This document shows positions 20,809 through 32,538 of a stretch of DNA of 64,000 bases, one piece after another. Every line of letters starts with the position of its first letter. Position 1 is the stretch's first letter. Source of the DNA: Xanthostigma xanthostigma (lineage: Eukaryota > Arthropoda > Insecta > Raphidioptera > Raphidiidae); assembly GCA_963575645.1 (NCBI GenBank), contig OY754465.1, positions 310,001 to 374,000 of the forward strand. Direction: 5' to 3'. The notes beneath the pieces are model-generated. The model saw only the letters and a program-made list of their open reading frames with translations, ran no database searches and was not told the DNA's origin. A program made the position numbers and the translations under genes.

Positions 20809-22703
20809 TAATATTAATAATAAAGAAAATGAAATTTCTGTTCACGCGTGCCGTGACGCGGTTAAATAATGTAAATGTAAATTTTTACACAGCTTTTAAA
20901 GTTTATTCACAACTATTCTTTCTAAAATCTGTGAAATAAAATGTAATAGGGATTGAACAATGCGACACATATTTAAATTTTCTCCATCTATTCGTATTTT
21001 AAACTGTAGTAAAAAGTAAAGTACAGAAGTCGATAAAAGTTCTTATATTGTCGTTTTACTGAAAGTGACTACACACGCATGCGCAAAAAAGATGACACCT
21101 TCAACTATTAACTGGGAACTTTTCTAGTCTAATCTCTGGTCTAATACAATTCTGAATTAGTAAACAGTCAGCTGTTTTAATTGACTGGAAAACAAATGAT
21201 CCAATATTATTGTTACTTGAAAAGAGAGAGAGAGATTGTAAATGCTCAACAATTAAGTAGGCTCTACACTCTAGAGTCGAAATTCTACGTAAGACTTTTA
21301 AAGATTTACTAGTGTACCCGTGCAAAACCTTTTGCATGTATTTTCATATTGTTTTCAAAAATCGATATTTTGATACAATAATTTTATTGCTCTTGCATTA
21401 GTTTCCATTTACAGTTATTTTTCTTTTGATTTAGCTTGATCCATCAAGTTGTCTCTATATTTAATTGGTTATAAATTCAAAGAAAATGTATGAGATCTGT
21501 TCATCGTTGTTGTGGTTACCCCGCAAGAGCTGTCATAATTCATTTTTAGAAAATCTAACCTCATTTGATACATTTACGATTTTCACTATATTTTTCTGAT
21601 CTGATACCAAATTTTAGACTTGGTACAGTCCATGTAATATTTAAAAACTCTATTTTGGCATTAAATTAAGATAAACTTACACGTTCTTAAATTATTTGGA
21701 AAATAAAATAAAATTTATTTGTGTATTAATATTTGGAATATTTGCGCTAAAAAACTAACTAATTTAAATATTTAAACTTCAATTGTCAAAGTCGACTTGT
21801 CAAACTGTTTGTAAAATCTCCGACATACGTACATATTTGCATTTCTCTCGCACTCATGTCTCGTGAACATCGAAGGATTTTCTCTCTTTACGTTCCTCTT
21901 CACCCCGCTACCCCCTCGTCCTTTTTACTATTATTGGTTGAAAGAAGCCCTTTTAAAGAAATTTTACCTAAAAAAAATTTGTGATAACAGATCTGTGGAC
22001 TAAAGGCTTTAGTTTAAAAAAAAAAATGTGTCAATCGGTTGAGTATGGATTGCTAGCGGATTGGCTAGAGAAATAGGGCTTGTGTTTTAAATATATAGAT
22101 CTTATAGATTGCTTGGTTTTGTTAAAAATGATAATCTTTACTGTTTTGAAAAGGACGTCAATTTTTTTTCCACAGCTTCCTTCTCGTAAACGTCTTTTCT
22201 TGCGGGTTAAAACCGTCAAGCCTGGAAATTCGTTCTACAAAAATTTCTTAAAAGCACTCAAGAAAATAAAATTGCATATTTAATTTACTTTTCAGAAAAG
22301 AATTATCAACAACACCATCATTTTTAACTGTTAAATTGTTTCAAGTTTGTGAATTCGTCACTTTATTCTTAAGGTGAGACAAAACACCGTGTTTTATACA
22401 AATAGTACCTACGATCTTTTTGAATTTCCGAAGTAAGTAAATTTTCTCACTATGCAAATTGAACAAATTTTTCGTCTGTGAGGTATAGTTCCCTCAATTT
22501 ATGATACGACTTCTTCAGTCTGATATATATAGTCGCGCAGAGTTACTTTTAAAACAAACTTTTCTTGGTAGTTCCGATGTCCTATCAATTTTGCCGTTCC
22601 ACAATTCACAACTACATACATTAAATCGCATGATCCACACAAATTGTCCCAATCCAAGTTCATTATTAAATATATTTTAAAAAATCGCAATAAAACTATG
22701 ATT
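20809..22703. other. Spacer, nothing recognised
   Basis: AT-rich. The 78-codon minus-strand frame at 21101-21337 and the overlapping frames near 22031-22283 are unrecognised. A GAGAGAGAGA run lies near 21224. Confidence 0.5.
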
Positions 22704-22870
22704 TTTTTGACGTGATAACGTCTTATAAATTGATGAATCACGTCAAAATAAAAAGATGAATGACATAGCTGTCGACCCACCTATATAAATAAAAAAAAAA
22801 AAAAAAGATGAAACACCGGCTGCATGCACGAAAAAGTGTAACGTTCCTAACAGTCCTAACGTTCCTGACG
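22704..22870 (+). mobile_element. GACGTGATAACG element, copy 3, scrambled and truncated
   Basis: It starts normally (GACGTGATAACGTC at 22709), but after 20 nt the sequence runs into ATCACGTCAAAA, an inverted copy of its own terminus (22737-22748). About 60 bp of foreign sequence with an A-run follow, then the family resumes at ATGAAACACCGGCTGCATG. The 3' end (CAGACAACCAATT) is absent. The AACGTTCC units are expanded. Downstream is a separate 142-bp tandem duplication. Confidence 0.82.
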
Positions 22871-22890
22871 TTACTAAGTGAGCGACTAGA

Positions 22891-23174
22891 ATGCCTTCGG
22901 TAATTTTGAAGCAGATATCATCAACCGATTGAGATGAAAATTTGTATACACGTTTAGTTTGAATGACAATGCATGGTTAGCTGTGTGACGTCACTCTAAA
23001 TCCAATATGGCGGACTTCTAAAGATGGCGGAAATGCCTTCGGTAATTTTGAAGCAGATATCATCAACCGATTGAGATAAAAATTTGTATACACGTTTAGT
23101 ATGAATGACAATGCATGGTTAGCTGTGTGACGTCACTCTAAATCCAATATGGCGGACTTCTAAAGATGGCGGAC
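22891..23174 (+). repeat. 142-bp tandem duplication (two units)
   Basis: Unit starts at 22891 and 23033, each beginning ATGCCTTCGGTAATTTTG and ending AATATGGCGGACTTCTAAAG plus a short extension. They differ at very few positions. The GTGACGTCAC palindrome is inside each unit. Confidence 0.95.
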
Positions 23175-26100
23175 TAATTTTTCTATTCGAAACCGCATTG
23201 ACTTTACACAACTCTTTTATTAACATGAAAACGAATTTCTTACTTTATTTTCATCATAAAAATTGTGTTAATTATATTGCAAAAGTTATTAGCAAGAAGA
23301 AGTTTCCTCCGTCACGGAAATGAAATATATATCGAATTTTTGCTTAATCACTATTTCTAATATACCTTTCAAGCGTAAAGATAGAAAAAAATAAAACATA
23401 ATTAATATACAAACGTCTATTTAAAATTTCTTAAATAAGTCGTTGACGTAGGTACTGCACTGTAATTCCCCATTTATTTTTACACTTCAATTAATTTTCT
23501 TTGGACTAAAGCCAGTAGTTGTACACTGAATTATGAGTACAGTTATGATTAAGCTATTTATGCATACACGTCTTTTTAATTCCCATAAACTAGGATTTTA
23601 AGGGAATTTTTTTAAACATTTTAATATGAAACCGAGGACTTGTAACAGACGAAACAATTTCGTAGGTATAAAAAAAATTTTTTACACGATCACGTTTAAA
23701 ATAGCTGCTTTTCATGCCTGTATAACGATAGTAAAATGACACTTTTCTGCACGAGTGCGTAAAGTAAAACAAAAGTAATGCGATTTTATCATAGATATCA
23801 ATAATCAATATAGCTGAATGTAAACGTTCTGTCAAAAATATTACAAATATACCTACTTATTATTATGTGAAAATCAGCTATTTTATAAAAATTTTTGACC
23901 AATTGCACTCTTTCCAAACCAATCCTAAGAAAGTGAATTTATGATCAAAAATCCACTTTCTTAGGAGTGGATTGGTTAATCCCGGTCATTTGGCTCAAAC
24001 AGAACCTAAAAACGAAGCGGCAGAAATGTTTTAAAATTCTAATCCATTTTTACCACCTTTGAAACATTTTATTGCCCCCCATCTTAAAACGGGTCCAGAT
24101 TCCGCCTATATATTATATAAGGAAAAAGGCTCTAAATTACTTAAATAGCTTATGTACCAAGCGGCAGAAGGTTGGGACAACATGTTTTATTTTTTTTTTT
24201 GCGTCAGCTACCTAACTATAATAATTGAAAAGATTTTTAAGAAATGTGTTCTTTATAAAATTTATAAAAGTATGTAATTCCTTTCGTACCTAACTATAAG
24301 CATTTGGAGGGATACAATATGACATGTTCCAACTAAGTTGGGGAAAAAAAAGATATCTGCAGAGTCATTCAAGGACAGCAGAGAAAAGCAAGTCAGGTTA
24401 GCAAGTAACTTGCTGAACAGACTATTTGTAACGGGTAGGCTACTAGGGCTTTTAATCTGAAATCTTGCGTGTTGAAAATTATTCTCAAAACTTATTTCGG
24501 AACACAGAAATAAGATATGGTTTTCTAAACCGATTTTTTTGCAAACAATTGAATAAATGGCTTGTTATAAAATAAGCAAAACGCAGTTTCTTCTCTTTTT
24601 TTACTTAAAATATAAGCAACATAAATATTTCCAAGCATATCAATGTCTTCCCAGTAAAGAAAGATGACAAATTGTCCGATATAATAGTTTGCAAACACTC
24701 CACGGTATAGAATATAATGTTATATTAAAGGCAATGACCTGTAACAAATCATCTTGCGAACAAAAAGATTACAGTTAAAGTTAAAATTAATCTCGACTTT
24801 GTTTACTGGTGCAATTTATCATTATTTAGATAAAAAAAAATATCGTGGCAAATTGTAATGCAAAGAATAATACAACAACAATATGTTTTAGTAATACTGC
24901 AGCGCTCAAACTTTTTATGAAATATTGCTAGGCTTTATCCATTTCAATTCAATCATCAAAATCGATCCAGTAGTTCTTTAAAATTAAATTTAAACATTGT
25001 AAAAATAAAGTATCTGGGGCTATCTGAACGAAAGTAGGGAGTTTAACATTTTGACATGAAATCCACATTGATTCGAAAACTATATTGATTTCGTCAATCT
25101 ATGACATCAATAACTGCGGTTTGCAGATATTCATATAAAAAGTGATAACAGACGCGTGAAAGATATTTAGTTAAATATTTGAATGCCGACAATTTTACCG
25201 CAAAATCAATTTTATACTCTACTTATAATTCATTTAGTTGCGGATCTAATTGAAAGTTTTATGCCACCGTGAAAATTGATGTTTCGATATTAACGGTGAC
25301 AGTGTAAAAATGTATAGAAACTACTCAGTTATCCATCAATGATTTTCCAAAGAACATCTATTTATTTGTAGATTAGTAACGCTAAATTGACAACTTTGAA
25401 ATCAAATATTTTTTTATACATCATTAGACTGCGGAATTGTGATTACAAAACTATAAAATGCAGGTTCCGTTTCAAAAAATCTTGCTGTGCTATCTACCAA
25501 TAGATTAAACTTTTTTTAACTACTTGATGGACAAAAATCGACTCTTTTTTAAAGGCTTTTGCTTGAAATCAGCAACATACTTCAATTTGCTTCGGCATAG
25601 TATGTACTCGTTAAAATTATGTGACTATGTCCGGTTTTACGCTGCAAAAAAATAGACTAATCATAACGCTTCCTTTAGGCTTTGCCGTAGTTTTTAAGTT
25701 AATTTGTTATTTGAAACGCAGAGAACTACAAAGATTACAAAAAACTAAATATAAAAAATAATATCACAAAAGAGCTTCTCGCGGTTCGGAGTTCGAGTTA
25801 CCTAGGATTACGGTAGGATTTAGGAATACGATTGACCATGGAGATTAAGGGTAGGCATGAATTTTAATTACCACTATTAGCGCTCAATTTTATTAAGACC
25901 AAACTAATACTATAAATGTTAACTTTTTTTTTTCATTTAGACACGTTATCTGTAAACGTCATCATAATTCGAAACTGACAAGGCTAAAGATCTCGGTTTT
26001 GAACTTCTTATATGATATTTATATTAAATTATAAAGATGGAAATCCAAAAACTTTGCTAAATAAAAGCTGTCACAAACACATATTTTCCTCGATATCTTA

Positions 26101-26429
26101 TTGGACAAAACCTAAAAAAGGACGACGCTATTCATATTTTATTACTGCCTCACAATACATAATATAAGAAAAGTCCTGGCAAATTGGTGAACTGATATTA
26201 TATGCTGTGTGTCACAAAAAAAATGAAAAAAATGAAAATGAAAAAGGGCAAACAGGTTCTGTTAACCTTAAATGCGTTATGCCTCAGTGCCTACGTTCAT
26301 TGCTTAACCTAGCGCTTTCGAGTGTAGATTAAGAAATTGACAGAAATTATACAAATAACAGTATGTTACAGTAGAAACTAAAGATTTTAAAATTAATTGT
26401 TGTCTGTTTTCTCAAAAAATATAGTTTTT
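23175..26429. other. Long spacer with one hairpin
   Basis: Mostly AT-rich with no repeat shared inside the window. The only structure I support is the imperfect hairpin 23916-23977. The 81-codon minus-strand frame at 23590-23835 is unrecognised. Confidence 0.5.
23916..23977. repeat. Imperfect hairpin
   Basis: CTAAGAAAGTG (23925-23935) pairs perfectly with CACTTTCTTAG (23954-23964), and the outer AACCAATC pairs with GATTGGTT. Probably a MITE remnant. Confidence 0.8.
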
Positions 26430-26940
26430 GACGTGATAACGTCTTATAAATTGATGAAACACCGGCTGCATATACGAAAAATCACGTTCCGAAATGTGTC
26501 ACGTTCCGCCTGACCCTGTGCGTGCAAGCGAGAGCGCAGTATAAGCGATAGAGAAGCATGATCGGCCCAAATTTGACAGCTACAAAAATTTATTTATTAA
26601 AGATCACAAGACACAAACTTCCAATTGTCTGCCACAGTTCGCTCGTATATATACTTACAGGTAGTGAAAAATCCACACCACCCGACCGTCCGTTTATTAA
26701 AACTGCGTGTATTTTGAAAACGGTTCATTATATTTAAAAACCGTTTCTACAGTTGGTTAGAACTCTAATTTTACTATTTAAATATGTAAAAATAAATGTT
26801 TGGAAACGTCTACGTATAATGTGAAAAATAAAAAAAGTTATTTTTCAACACTTTACGAGTATGGTTCAATGTTTCTTTATGACGTTATCACGTAAAACTA
26901 TCGTCCGTAAACCGACTTTACAGACAACCAATTTTTTTTT
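26430..26940 (+). mobile_element. GACGTGATAACG element, copy 4 (core type II)
   Basis: Normal termini, with the inverted motif GACGTTATCACGT at 26881. It has a single 24-bp 5' unit. The core starts GCAAGCGAGAGCGCAGTATA, which defines type II, shared with 29482, 31481 and 60975. It contains about 300 bp of extra sequence absent from the minimal 223-bp copy at 60975. Confidence 0.9.
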
Positions 26941-27627
26941 AATTACCACATTGGTTTTTATTTTCATTGCTTTCAGTTGAAAAAAAATTAAATTTTTAGA
27001 AAGGGGCTTGAAAAGTAGGTTGCGTTTAAGAATCTCCAAATATTTAACTCGTCACTGATTTCAGCTATTTTTGAATAAAATAAAAGTATAACGATAATAT
27101 AACATTATTATTAATAACTTAAGAAAAAAGTAACGACAACTCTTACTAAATAACTCGGTGTTTCAACATTGCAACGCCCTGATTAATTAAAACAGGATAT
27201 AGTTGAAATTCAAACGACCAACTTTACTGAGGCGTATTTGCTATAAATCACAGAATATATAACAGTATTATGATTCAGTATGTATGTATTTTGTGCAGAA
27301 CATAATATTACTATTATATAAATGTAACAACATGCCTCCATACATAATATAGGTAACATGCTTTGTAATTCACTGTACGACGGCTTCAATACTTTCTGCT
27401 ATCCTTTTTATCGGGTATAATCAATATTCATAGAGCGTGGTTTTCCTTGGACTTCATGAGCAAACCACCCTATCTCTCGATCTCTTTTTGTGTATAGCTG
27501 CGGTCAGTTTTGTAACAAGTCTATAGAGTAAACGGCAGTTGGCCTGGCAACGACACCGAACATCGAAGACGAGCGCACGATGCGACTCGAAATCAATTCA
27601 ATTTCTTCTCTGTCACTCCCTATATAG
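26941..27627. other. Spacer, nothing recognised
   Basis: AT-rich, turning slightly GC-richer after 27500. No frame or repeat supported. Confidence 0.5.
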
Positions 27628-28344
27628 CCCAAAAGACGGTTGCAGAAAATGTGTCGTCATAAGGTGGACGAACGAAAAAATTAGAGATGATAGTTAAGAC
27701 CATAATTAAGAAAGATCGCTAAGATTGCCTGCGAAAATCCTGCAGAAATATTGAAAAAACCGTGCTTTTCGTTTTTAATTTTTTTCTCCTGCAAATTACA
27801 GCTTATTTAGAACATAGAAAGGTAAGTCTCCTGAAAATTTCATGAAAAAAAATCATTTTTGCAGGAGAAAAAAATTAAAAACGAAAAACACGGTTTTTTC
27901 AATATTTCTTTGAATCTTTAAGGTTATGTGAAAAAGTTATATTCATAAAAGTTGTAGATCCTTTTAATACCTACAACATTGCCATACAACATTTTTTCGA
28001 TTGGAGGTTAACTTTCGCCGGAAATAACGAAAAACCGCGTTTGACCCATAAAATCCACCCCCCACAGCCCTCCGGCCTTTTACGCATTTGAATTTTTGGT
28101 TTCTGTATTTCTGACGGCAGTTTCTTCCCTTCCTCATCATTCGTTTTCTGTTATTAATTTTGTCCTTGTCAAAAGCTAACTTCACTGGTCTATTAACTGA
28201 TAAACAAATTAAAAAAAACATTGTTTCGGCAGGATTTTCGCAGGCAACCTTAGCGATCTTTCTTAATTATGGTCTTAACATATCATCTCTAATTTTTTCA
28301 TTCGTCCACCTTATGACGACACATTTTCTGCAGCCGTCTCTTGG
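27628..28344. repeat. Two-layer palindrome interrupted on one side
   Basis: Outer arms 27628-27743 and 28229-28344 pair (GACGGTTGCAGAAAATG against CATTTTCTGCAGCCGTC). Inner arms 27745-27795 and 27858-27908 pair nearly perfectly. On the left the layers are contiguous; on the right they are separated by about 320 bp (27909-28228). This suggests a single hairpin element whose right arm received an insertion. The 85-90-codon frames overlapping this zone are by-products. Confidence 0.88.
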
Positions 28345-28529
28345 ACTAATAGGTAAAGAAGGAGCGGGAACCCATGACGAAGCAACGGGGCGATATGAAA
28401 GCAAACTAGCGCGACGTCTGAGGTCTGAGTAACCCGGGTGACCTGCAAGGAAGCGCGATCTGAGCATCATTTTTTTTGTTTTTTAATTAACGAGAGTCGG
28501 TTTGTCACCGAGAACACCGCAGCCTCTTG

Positions 28530-28980
28530 GGCTTATTGTGCTATCTCCCAATCTCTCGGTCTAGTATCCTCGTTCCTTGCACTAGCTTGTGCAGTCCGTA
28601 CACTTGGTGATTTATATAATCTTCTGGACTCATTCTACATTGTCCATAAATTATCTACGATCCAAAGCCTTGCATTCACACAGAATATGATGCGCTGTTT
28701 CCGTTCCTTACTGCACTTTAAGTGCCCGTGTAAACAATTCGATTTTTGAAAGATGTCCTTTCAGAGAAGAATGTCCTGTCAGGAGGCTTACCACGAGAGG
28801 AAGATTGTCCCTACTTAGTTATAGTCGTTCTTCATTCATCTTTTGGGATGGCCCTTCGATAAAAGTCTTGCCATATTGCTGCCCGGAAATTTGATTCCAG
28901 TATGTCTTGTGCTGATTTTTAATCCATTTCCTTATTTCACCCTGCATTATGCTTTTGGACAACCCCAGGGCAGGAGCAAC
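28530..28980 (-). pseudogene. LINE reverse-transcriptase polyprotein C-terminus, decayed
   Basis: On the minus strand one frame runs about 110 codons from 28980 with two internal stops. In order it shows EIRKWI, HKTYW, FIEGPS, a stop, LSRDNLPLVVSLLTGHSSL, a second stop, then ETAHHILCECKALDRR. This matches the W...(K/Q).F..GPS, LS R..LR..V.LLTGH and ET..H.LCEC.AL series at the end of Jockey-like and related insect non-LTR retrotransposon ORF2 proteins, beyond the RT domain. The knuckle cysteines before ET are partly lost. Past the third stop a shifted frame (PEDYINHQVYGL) looks like the last stretch. It is an old 5'-truncated copy with no function. Confidence 0.8.
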
Positions 28981-29481
28981 ATGTTACTAATATCGCTCGC
29001 AAATATTGAAATTCGTAGGTGCTGTGTTTTGTACAATTTTACTCTCATTGAGTATTGAGACAAATTAGGTCCATCATGCTGCGTCATCATTAGATTTTAC
29101 GTAACATTGCATTAATAAACTGATATTAAAAGTTTATTTCCGCTGTCGAGCGTCTATAATCTGTCGCTACTACAAGTTTGTCCGATAGCGTGCGACGTGC
29201 AGTCTATAGATATAGGTTTTATGTGATGTCGAAGGTGTCATGTATAGAAGGAACGTCCGTCTATAATATAGTGGCGTTCCCCAAACTAGAGTTCGTAAGT
29301 ATTTCCGAAGGGCTCCGCGGACTTCTCTCTGGTGTAAGTGGTCAAAGCTATACAGTTTGGCCGGCGACTGCCAAACTGTAAAAACGCCGTTCGGAAAAGA
29401 GTAACATATTGTTTGCACTACATGCATGTAGTTTTTCGACAGATTAATACAGTTTAGATTACTGTGCATAAAGTTTGACTT
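28981..29481. other. Spacer, possible continuation of the LINE fragment, with a hairpin
   Basis: Sequence just above 28980 could extend the LINE but shows no clear RNase H motif. TACAGTTTGGC (29351-29361) pairs perfectly with GCCAAACTGTA (29370-29380). A GTCGAGCGTCTATAAT string near 29147 recurs at about 9413. Confidence 0.45.
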
Positions 29482-29920
29482 AAAAAAAAAAATTGGTTGT
29501 CTGTAAAGTCGGTTTACGGACGATAGTTTTACGTGATAACGTATTCCGCTCGAAAATCATATTTAATAATACATAACCTAAATTTTAGTAGCTGTCAAAC
29601 TATATTTTTACCGACTAATAATTTGATCAATCAAAGAAAAATACATATTTTTAAGCAATTTTAAAAGACATTTAAAAGAATGTATATATATATTATATTA
29701 TATTTGTTAACAAACCGTATAATTTATCTGGCCATCTGTCAGATGTAGCTTTCGCTGGAACAGCCGAAAAAAATGTTGAACGCACACTACTCTCTGACGT
29801 CACGCGAGAAGAGAGAGACTATCGCTTATATCGCGCTCTCGCTTGCGGAACGTTACTCTTTTTCGTGCGTGCAGCCGGTGTTTCATCAATTTATAAGACA
29901 CTATCACGTCAAAAAAAAAA
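29482..29920 (-). mobile_element. GACGTGATAACG element, copy 5 (core type II)
   Basis: On the minus strand the 5' motif is mutated to GACGTGATAGTGTC; the rest of the 5' part and the 3' end (CAGACAACCAATTTTT) are intact. The core has the GCAAGCGAGAGCGC block followed by about 200 bp not found in the other copies. Confidence 0.87.
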
Positions 29921-30773
29921 TAATGACTCGGTTTTATATTAATGGCAGTTGGCGACAATAGGCTATTTTACAATTTATTTTTAATTGTCTTAAAATGTTC
30001 ATTTCGTAATATTAGTCCACAGAAATTTTTATTTCTCTTAAATGTAATCGTTTTATAGCATAAAGTATAGCAATCAAAAATTGAAATACATAATTGGCGC
30101 GAAAACGTCATTTTTGTAGTATAAACACAACTGCGAACAAGACTCGTGTGTTTACTACAAGTATGACCTCACACTTTTAACCATCATGGCGGGCAGGGTT
30201 CTTTAATGTAAAAAAATGTCAATTTTAAAAATGAAATAATAAATCTACAGCGTGTTTTTCTATATAGGTATACTAACCGATAATAATTTATGATTTCTTA
30301 TTCAATAAATTATCGTATTCACACAATTTTATCGTATATTTTTAATGGTGTCAAATACCCTAACGGGTCCGTAGACAAAATAGTTTAGGAAGCGCTGGGT
30401 AGAAGTGTTCTATGGGCGTACTACGCGGGAGAAGAAGGGCGTAAAGGTGAATGTTAGGTACATAATATAAGAGTAGTATACGACAAATAATATTCAGCGG
30501 ACGCGTGACGATGCCTAGCGTCGCTATACTGTACATTAGTGTATAAGATAAGATGGATTTCTTTGACCACAAGGGAAAATGGGCTATGTCAAATATTTAA
30601 TCAAATACGTAATATAAATCGTGTTTTGTGAAAAGAATGAACTTGAATGTATAGGTATATAAATATCTGTGTAACAAACTGAAATAGTTTAATAACAATA
30701 ATTTAATTTTTAATATATAATCAATATTCCTAGCCCACATCTTTTTCAATAAAATATTGAATGCATAATAATA
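29921..30773. other. Spacer with one hairpin
   Basis: GTCATTTTTGTAGTATAAAC plus ACA (30107-30129) pairs with TGTGTTTACTACAAGTATGA plus C (30147-30167). A MITE-like remnant. Otherwise AT-rich with no coding signal. Confidence 0.55.
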
Positions 30774-31243
30774 TTTATTCAACTCATGCGCGTTATTCAT
30801 GTTTTATCATGCCTAAAAACCGAACCCTAAATAGCCATTTACCGACTGGTGACAATTACTTGTCATAACTCAATGAAGATTCCTACTAGCTCGGCCATTG
30901 TGGAGTAATGAAAATAAACGTAACTATTTTCCGAGTCGTAACGAAATAGTAGGTAACAACAACTCCGTTGTTACCCATTGAGGCTAAAATTGAGAGGCCG
31001 AATGTTTTCGACATGGAGTTTATTCATAACCGGCTAACCTCAAACCAAAACATTGAATCGTGCTGTTTGGTGCTGTTAGTATTGACAGTTTTTTTATAAA
31101 GAAATAAATAAATATTTACAACATCTCATTATAATTAAAACATGAATAACGCGCAATTGTTGAATAAAATTATGGGCGCAACTTGTAGGCTAAGTCATGA
31201 CAGGTCATGAATGACTTAGACTACTAGTTACGCCAATAACTAT
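30774..31243 (+). mobile_element. TTATTCAAC element with hairpin tail, copy 2
   Basis: Same left end, inverted subterminal copy and stem-loop tail as at 11676-12152, ending CGCCAATAACTAT. It is slightly shorter in the tail loop. The flanking bases differ from those of copies 1 and 3, which fixes the element limits. Confidence 0.9.
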
Positions 31244-31285
31244 GAACGATTATCATCATAATATTTTTTTGAAGGCTTATATATG

Positions 31286-31313
31286 AGAAAAAATGTAAAT
31301 TTACATTTTTTCT
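31286..31313. repeat. Perfect 28-bp palindrome
   Basis: AGAAAAAATGTAAA followed directly by its exact reverse complement, with no loop. Confidence 0.95.
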
Positions 31314-31480
31314 GATTATTTGGTTGGCGTTCATAGCTGTTTCACCTTTGGTTCAAGATGGTTTCCACAGATGTCGTCATCTGTGAGATATCCTTATTAC
31401 TACGGTAGCGGAAACTGCGTAAAGAGATTCTAGAACGTTACTTCCGTCCGAAAAAAGTCGCGTCTAAAGAAGTTTTACTT

Positions 31481-31720
31481 AAAAAAAGTCGGTTTACGGA
31501 CTATAGTTTTACGTGATAACGTATTCCGCTCGAACATCATATTTAATAATACATAGCCTAAATTTTAGTAGCTGTCAAACTTGGGCCAATCTTGCTTCTC
31601 TATCGCTTATACTGCGCTCTCGCTTGCACGCACAGGGTCAGGCGGAACGTTACGAACGTGACACTTTTTCGTGCGTGCAGCTGGTGTTTCATCAATTTAT
31701 AAGACGTTATCACGTCAAAA
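31481..31720 (-). mobile_element. GACGTGATAACG element, copy 6, short, 3' end clipped
   Basis: Core type II in near-minimal form (240 bp). On the minus strand the 5' end is complete; the 3' end stops at AAGTCGGTTTACGG-complement with the final CAGACAACCAATT replaced by a T-run. The subterminal inverted motif is intact. Confidence 0.88.
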
Positions 31721-32538
31721 GAAATTCTAAAAGTATAAAAAATTTGTCAAAAATTCGGCGTGAGAATTTTGCCTTCTTGTCACAAATATGTGTGTGTGCG
31801 ACTGTAGCTACCTATTGATTGAGCTGTGAGACTCGGGTGATATGGAGTAGCTTTGTGTACATATAGGTGTACTAGTTACACGGAATTGACCATACAACGG
31901 TCGGTGCAAGTTCAACCCGCCATCAAACAGATATCTATATATCATCACCACACAATATTGCACTCTGTTCTTTTCTTTTTGTGCCAATAAAACGTCCAGC
32001 TGATAGACTAGAAGTTTGTCTCTGGTTCTTTGTACACGATCAGAATTTTTGTTTGTATTTCTTCGAGCAGTCTATTGATAATAGTGACGCAAGTTCTGTC
32101 CTCATAAAAATAGTTATTCGCATAGACAGGGAACGTATCAGTTAATCAACGTTCAAACCAATATTATTTAAAGTAAGGTATTGGGAGTTCCAACTCAAGC
32201 GAATTCTTTGAGTTGGAGAATCCTATACGCGTACCAAATTTCAATGAATTAGGATCAAAGGATTTAAGAGTTATGGCGGAATAGGCAGAAATAAAATTGA
32301 AAATGATCAATGATTCGGTGTCATACAAAATTAAAATTTAAACAAAAATATTTCATGCAAAGTTTAAAAAAAAAAACGAACAAAATAGTTATGTCGGCTA
32401 TTTCTTTTTTTTTAAACTCTGCTCTACCCAATTTTTGCTACCTAAGTTACAGCACAATTTAAATGCCCTAATGTGGTTCTATACCGTGGTAATAATTTTG
32501 AAATGGACATACGGAAGAATTAGAAGAATGATGATAGA
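31721..32538. other. Spacer, possibly old retroposon sequence
   Basis: The text near 32220-32330 (CCAAATTTCAATGAATTAGG, GAGTTATGGCGGAATAG) resembles bodies of dispersed insect repeats, but no ends are visible. A small hairpin (CCAACTCAA/TTGAGTTGG) lies at 32190-32216. Confidence 0.35.

Noticed and set aside
28160..28749. Plus-strand frames of 90 and 103 codons
   Set aside because: They overlap the two-layer palindrome and the minus-strand LINE remnant, whose reading frame has clear protein motifs. The plus frames are shadows.
31286..31313. Transcription-factor site or terminator
   Set aside because: The perfect palindrome is AT-rich and stands alone. Nothing nearby supports a regulatory role, so it is listed only as a repeat.
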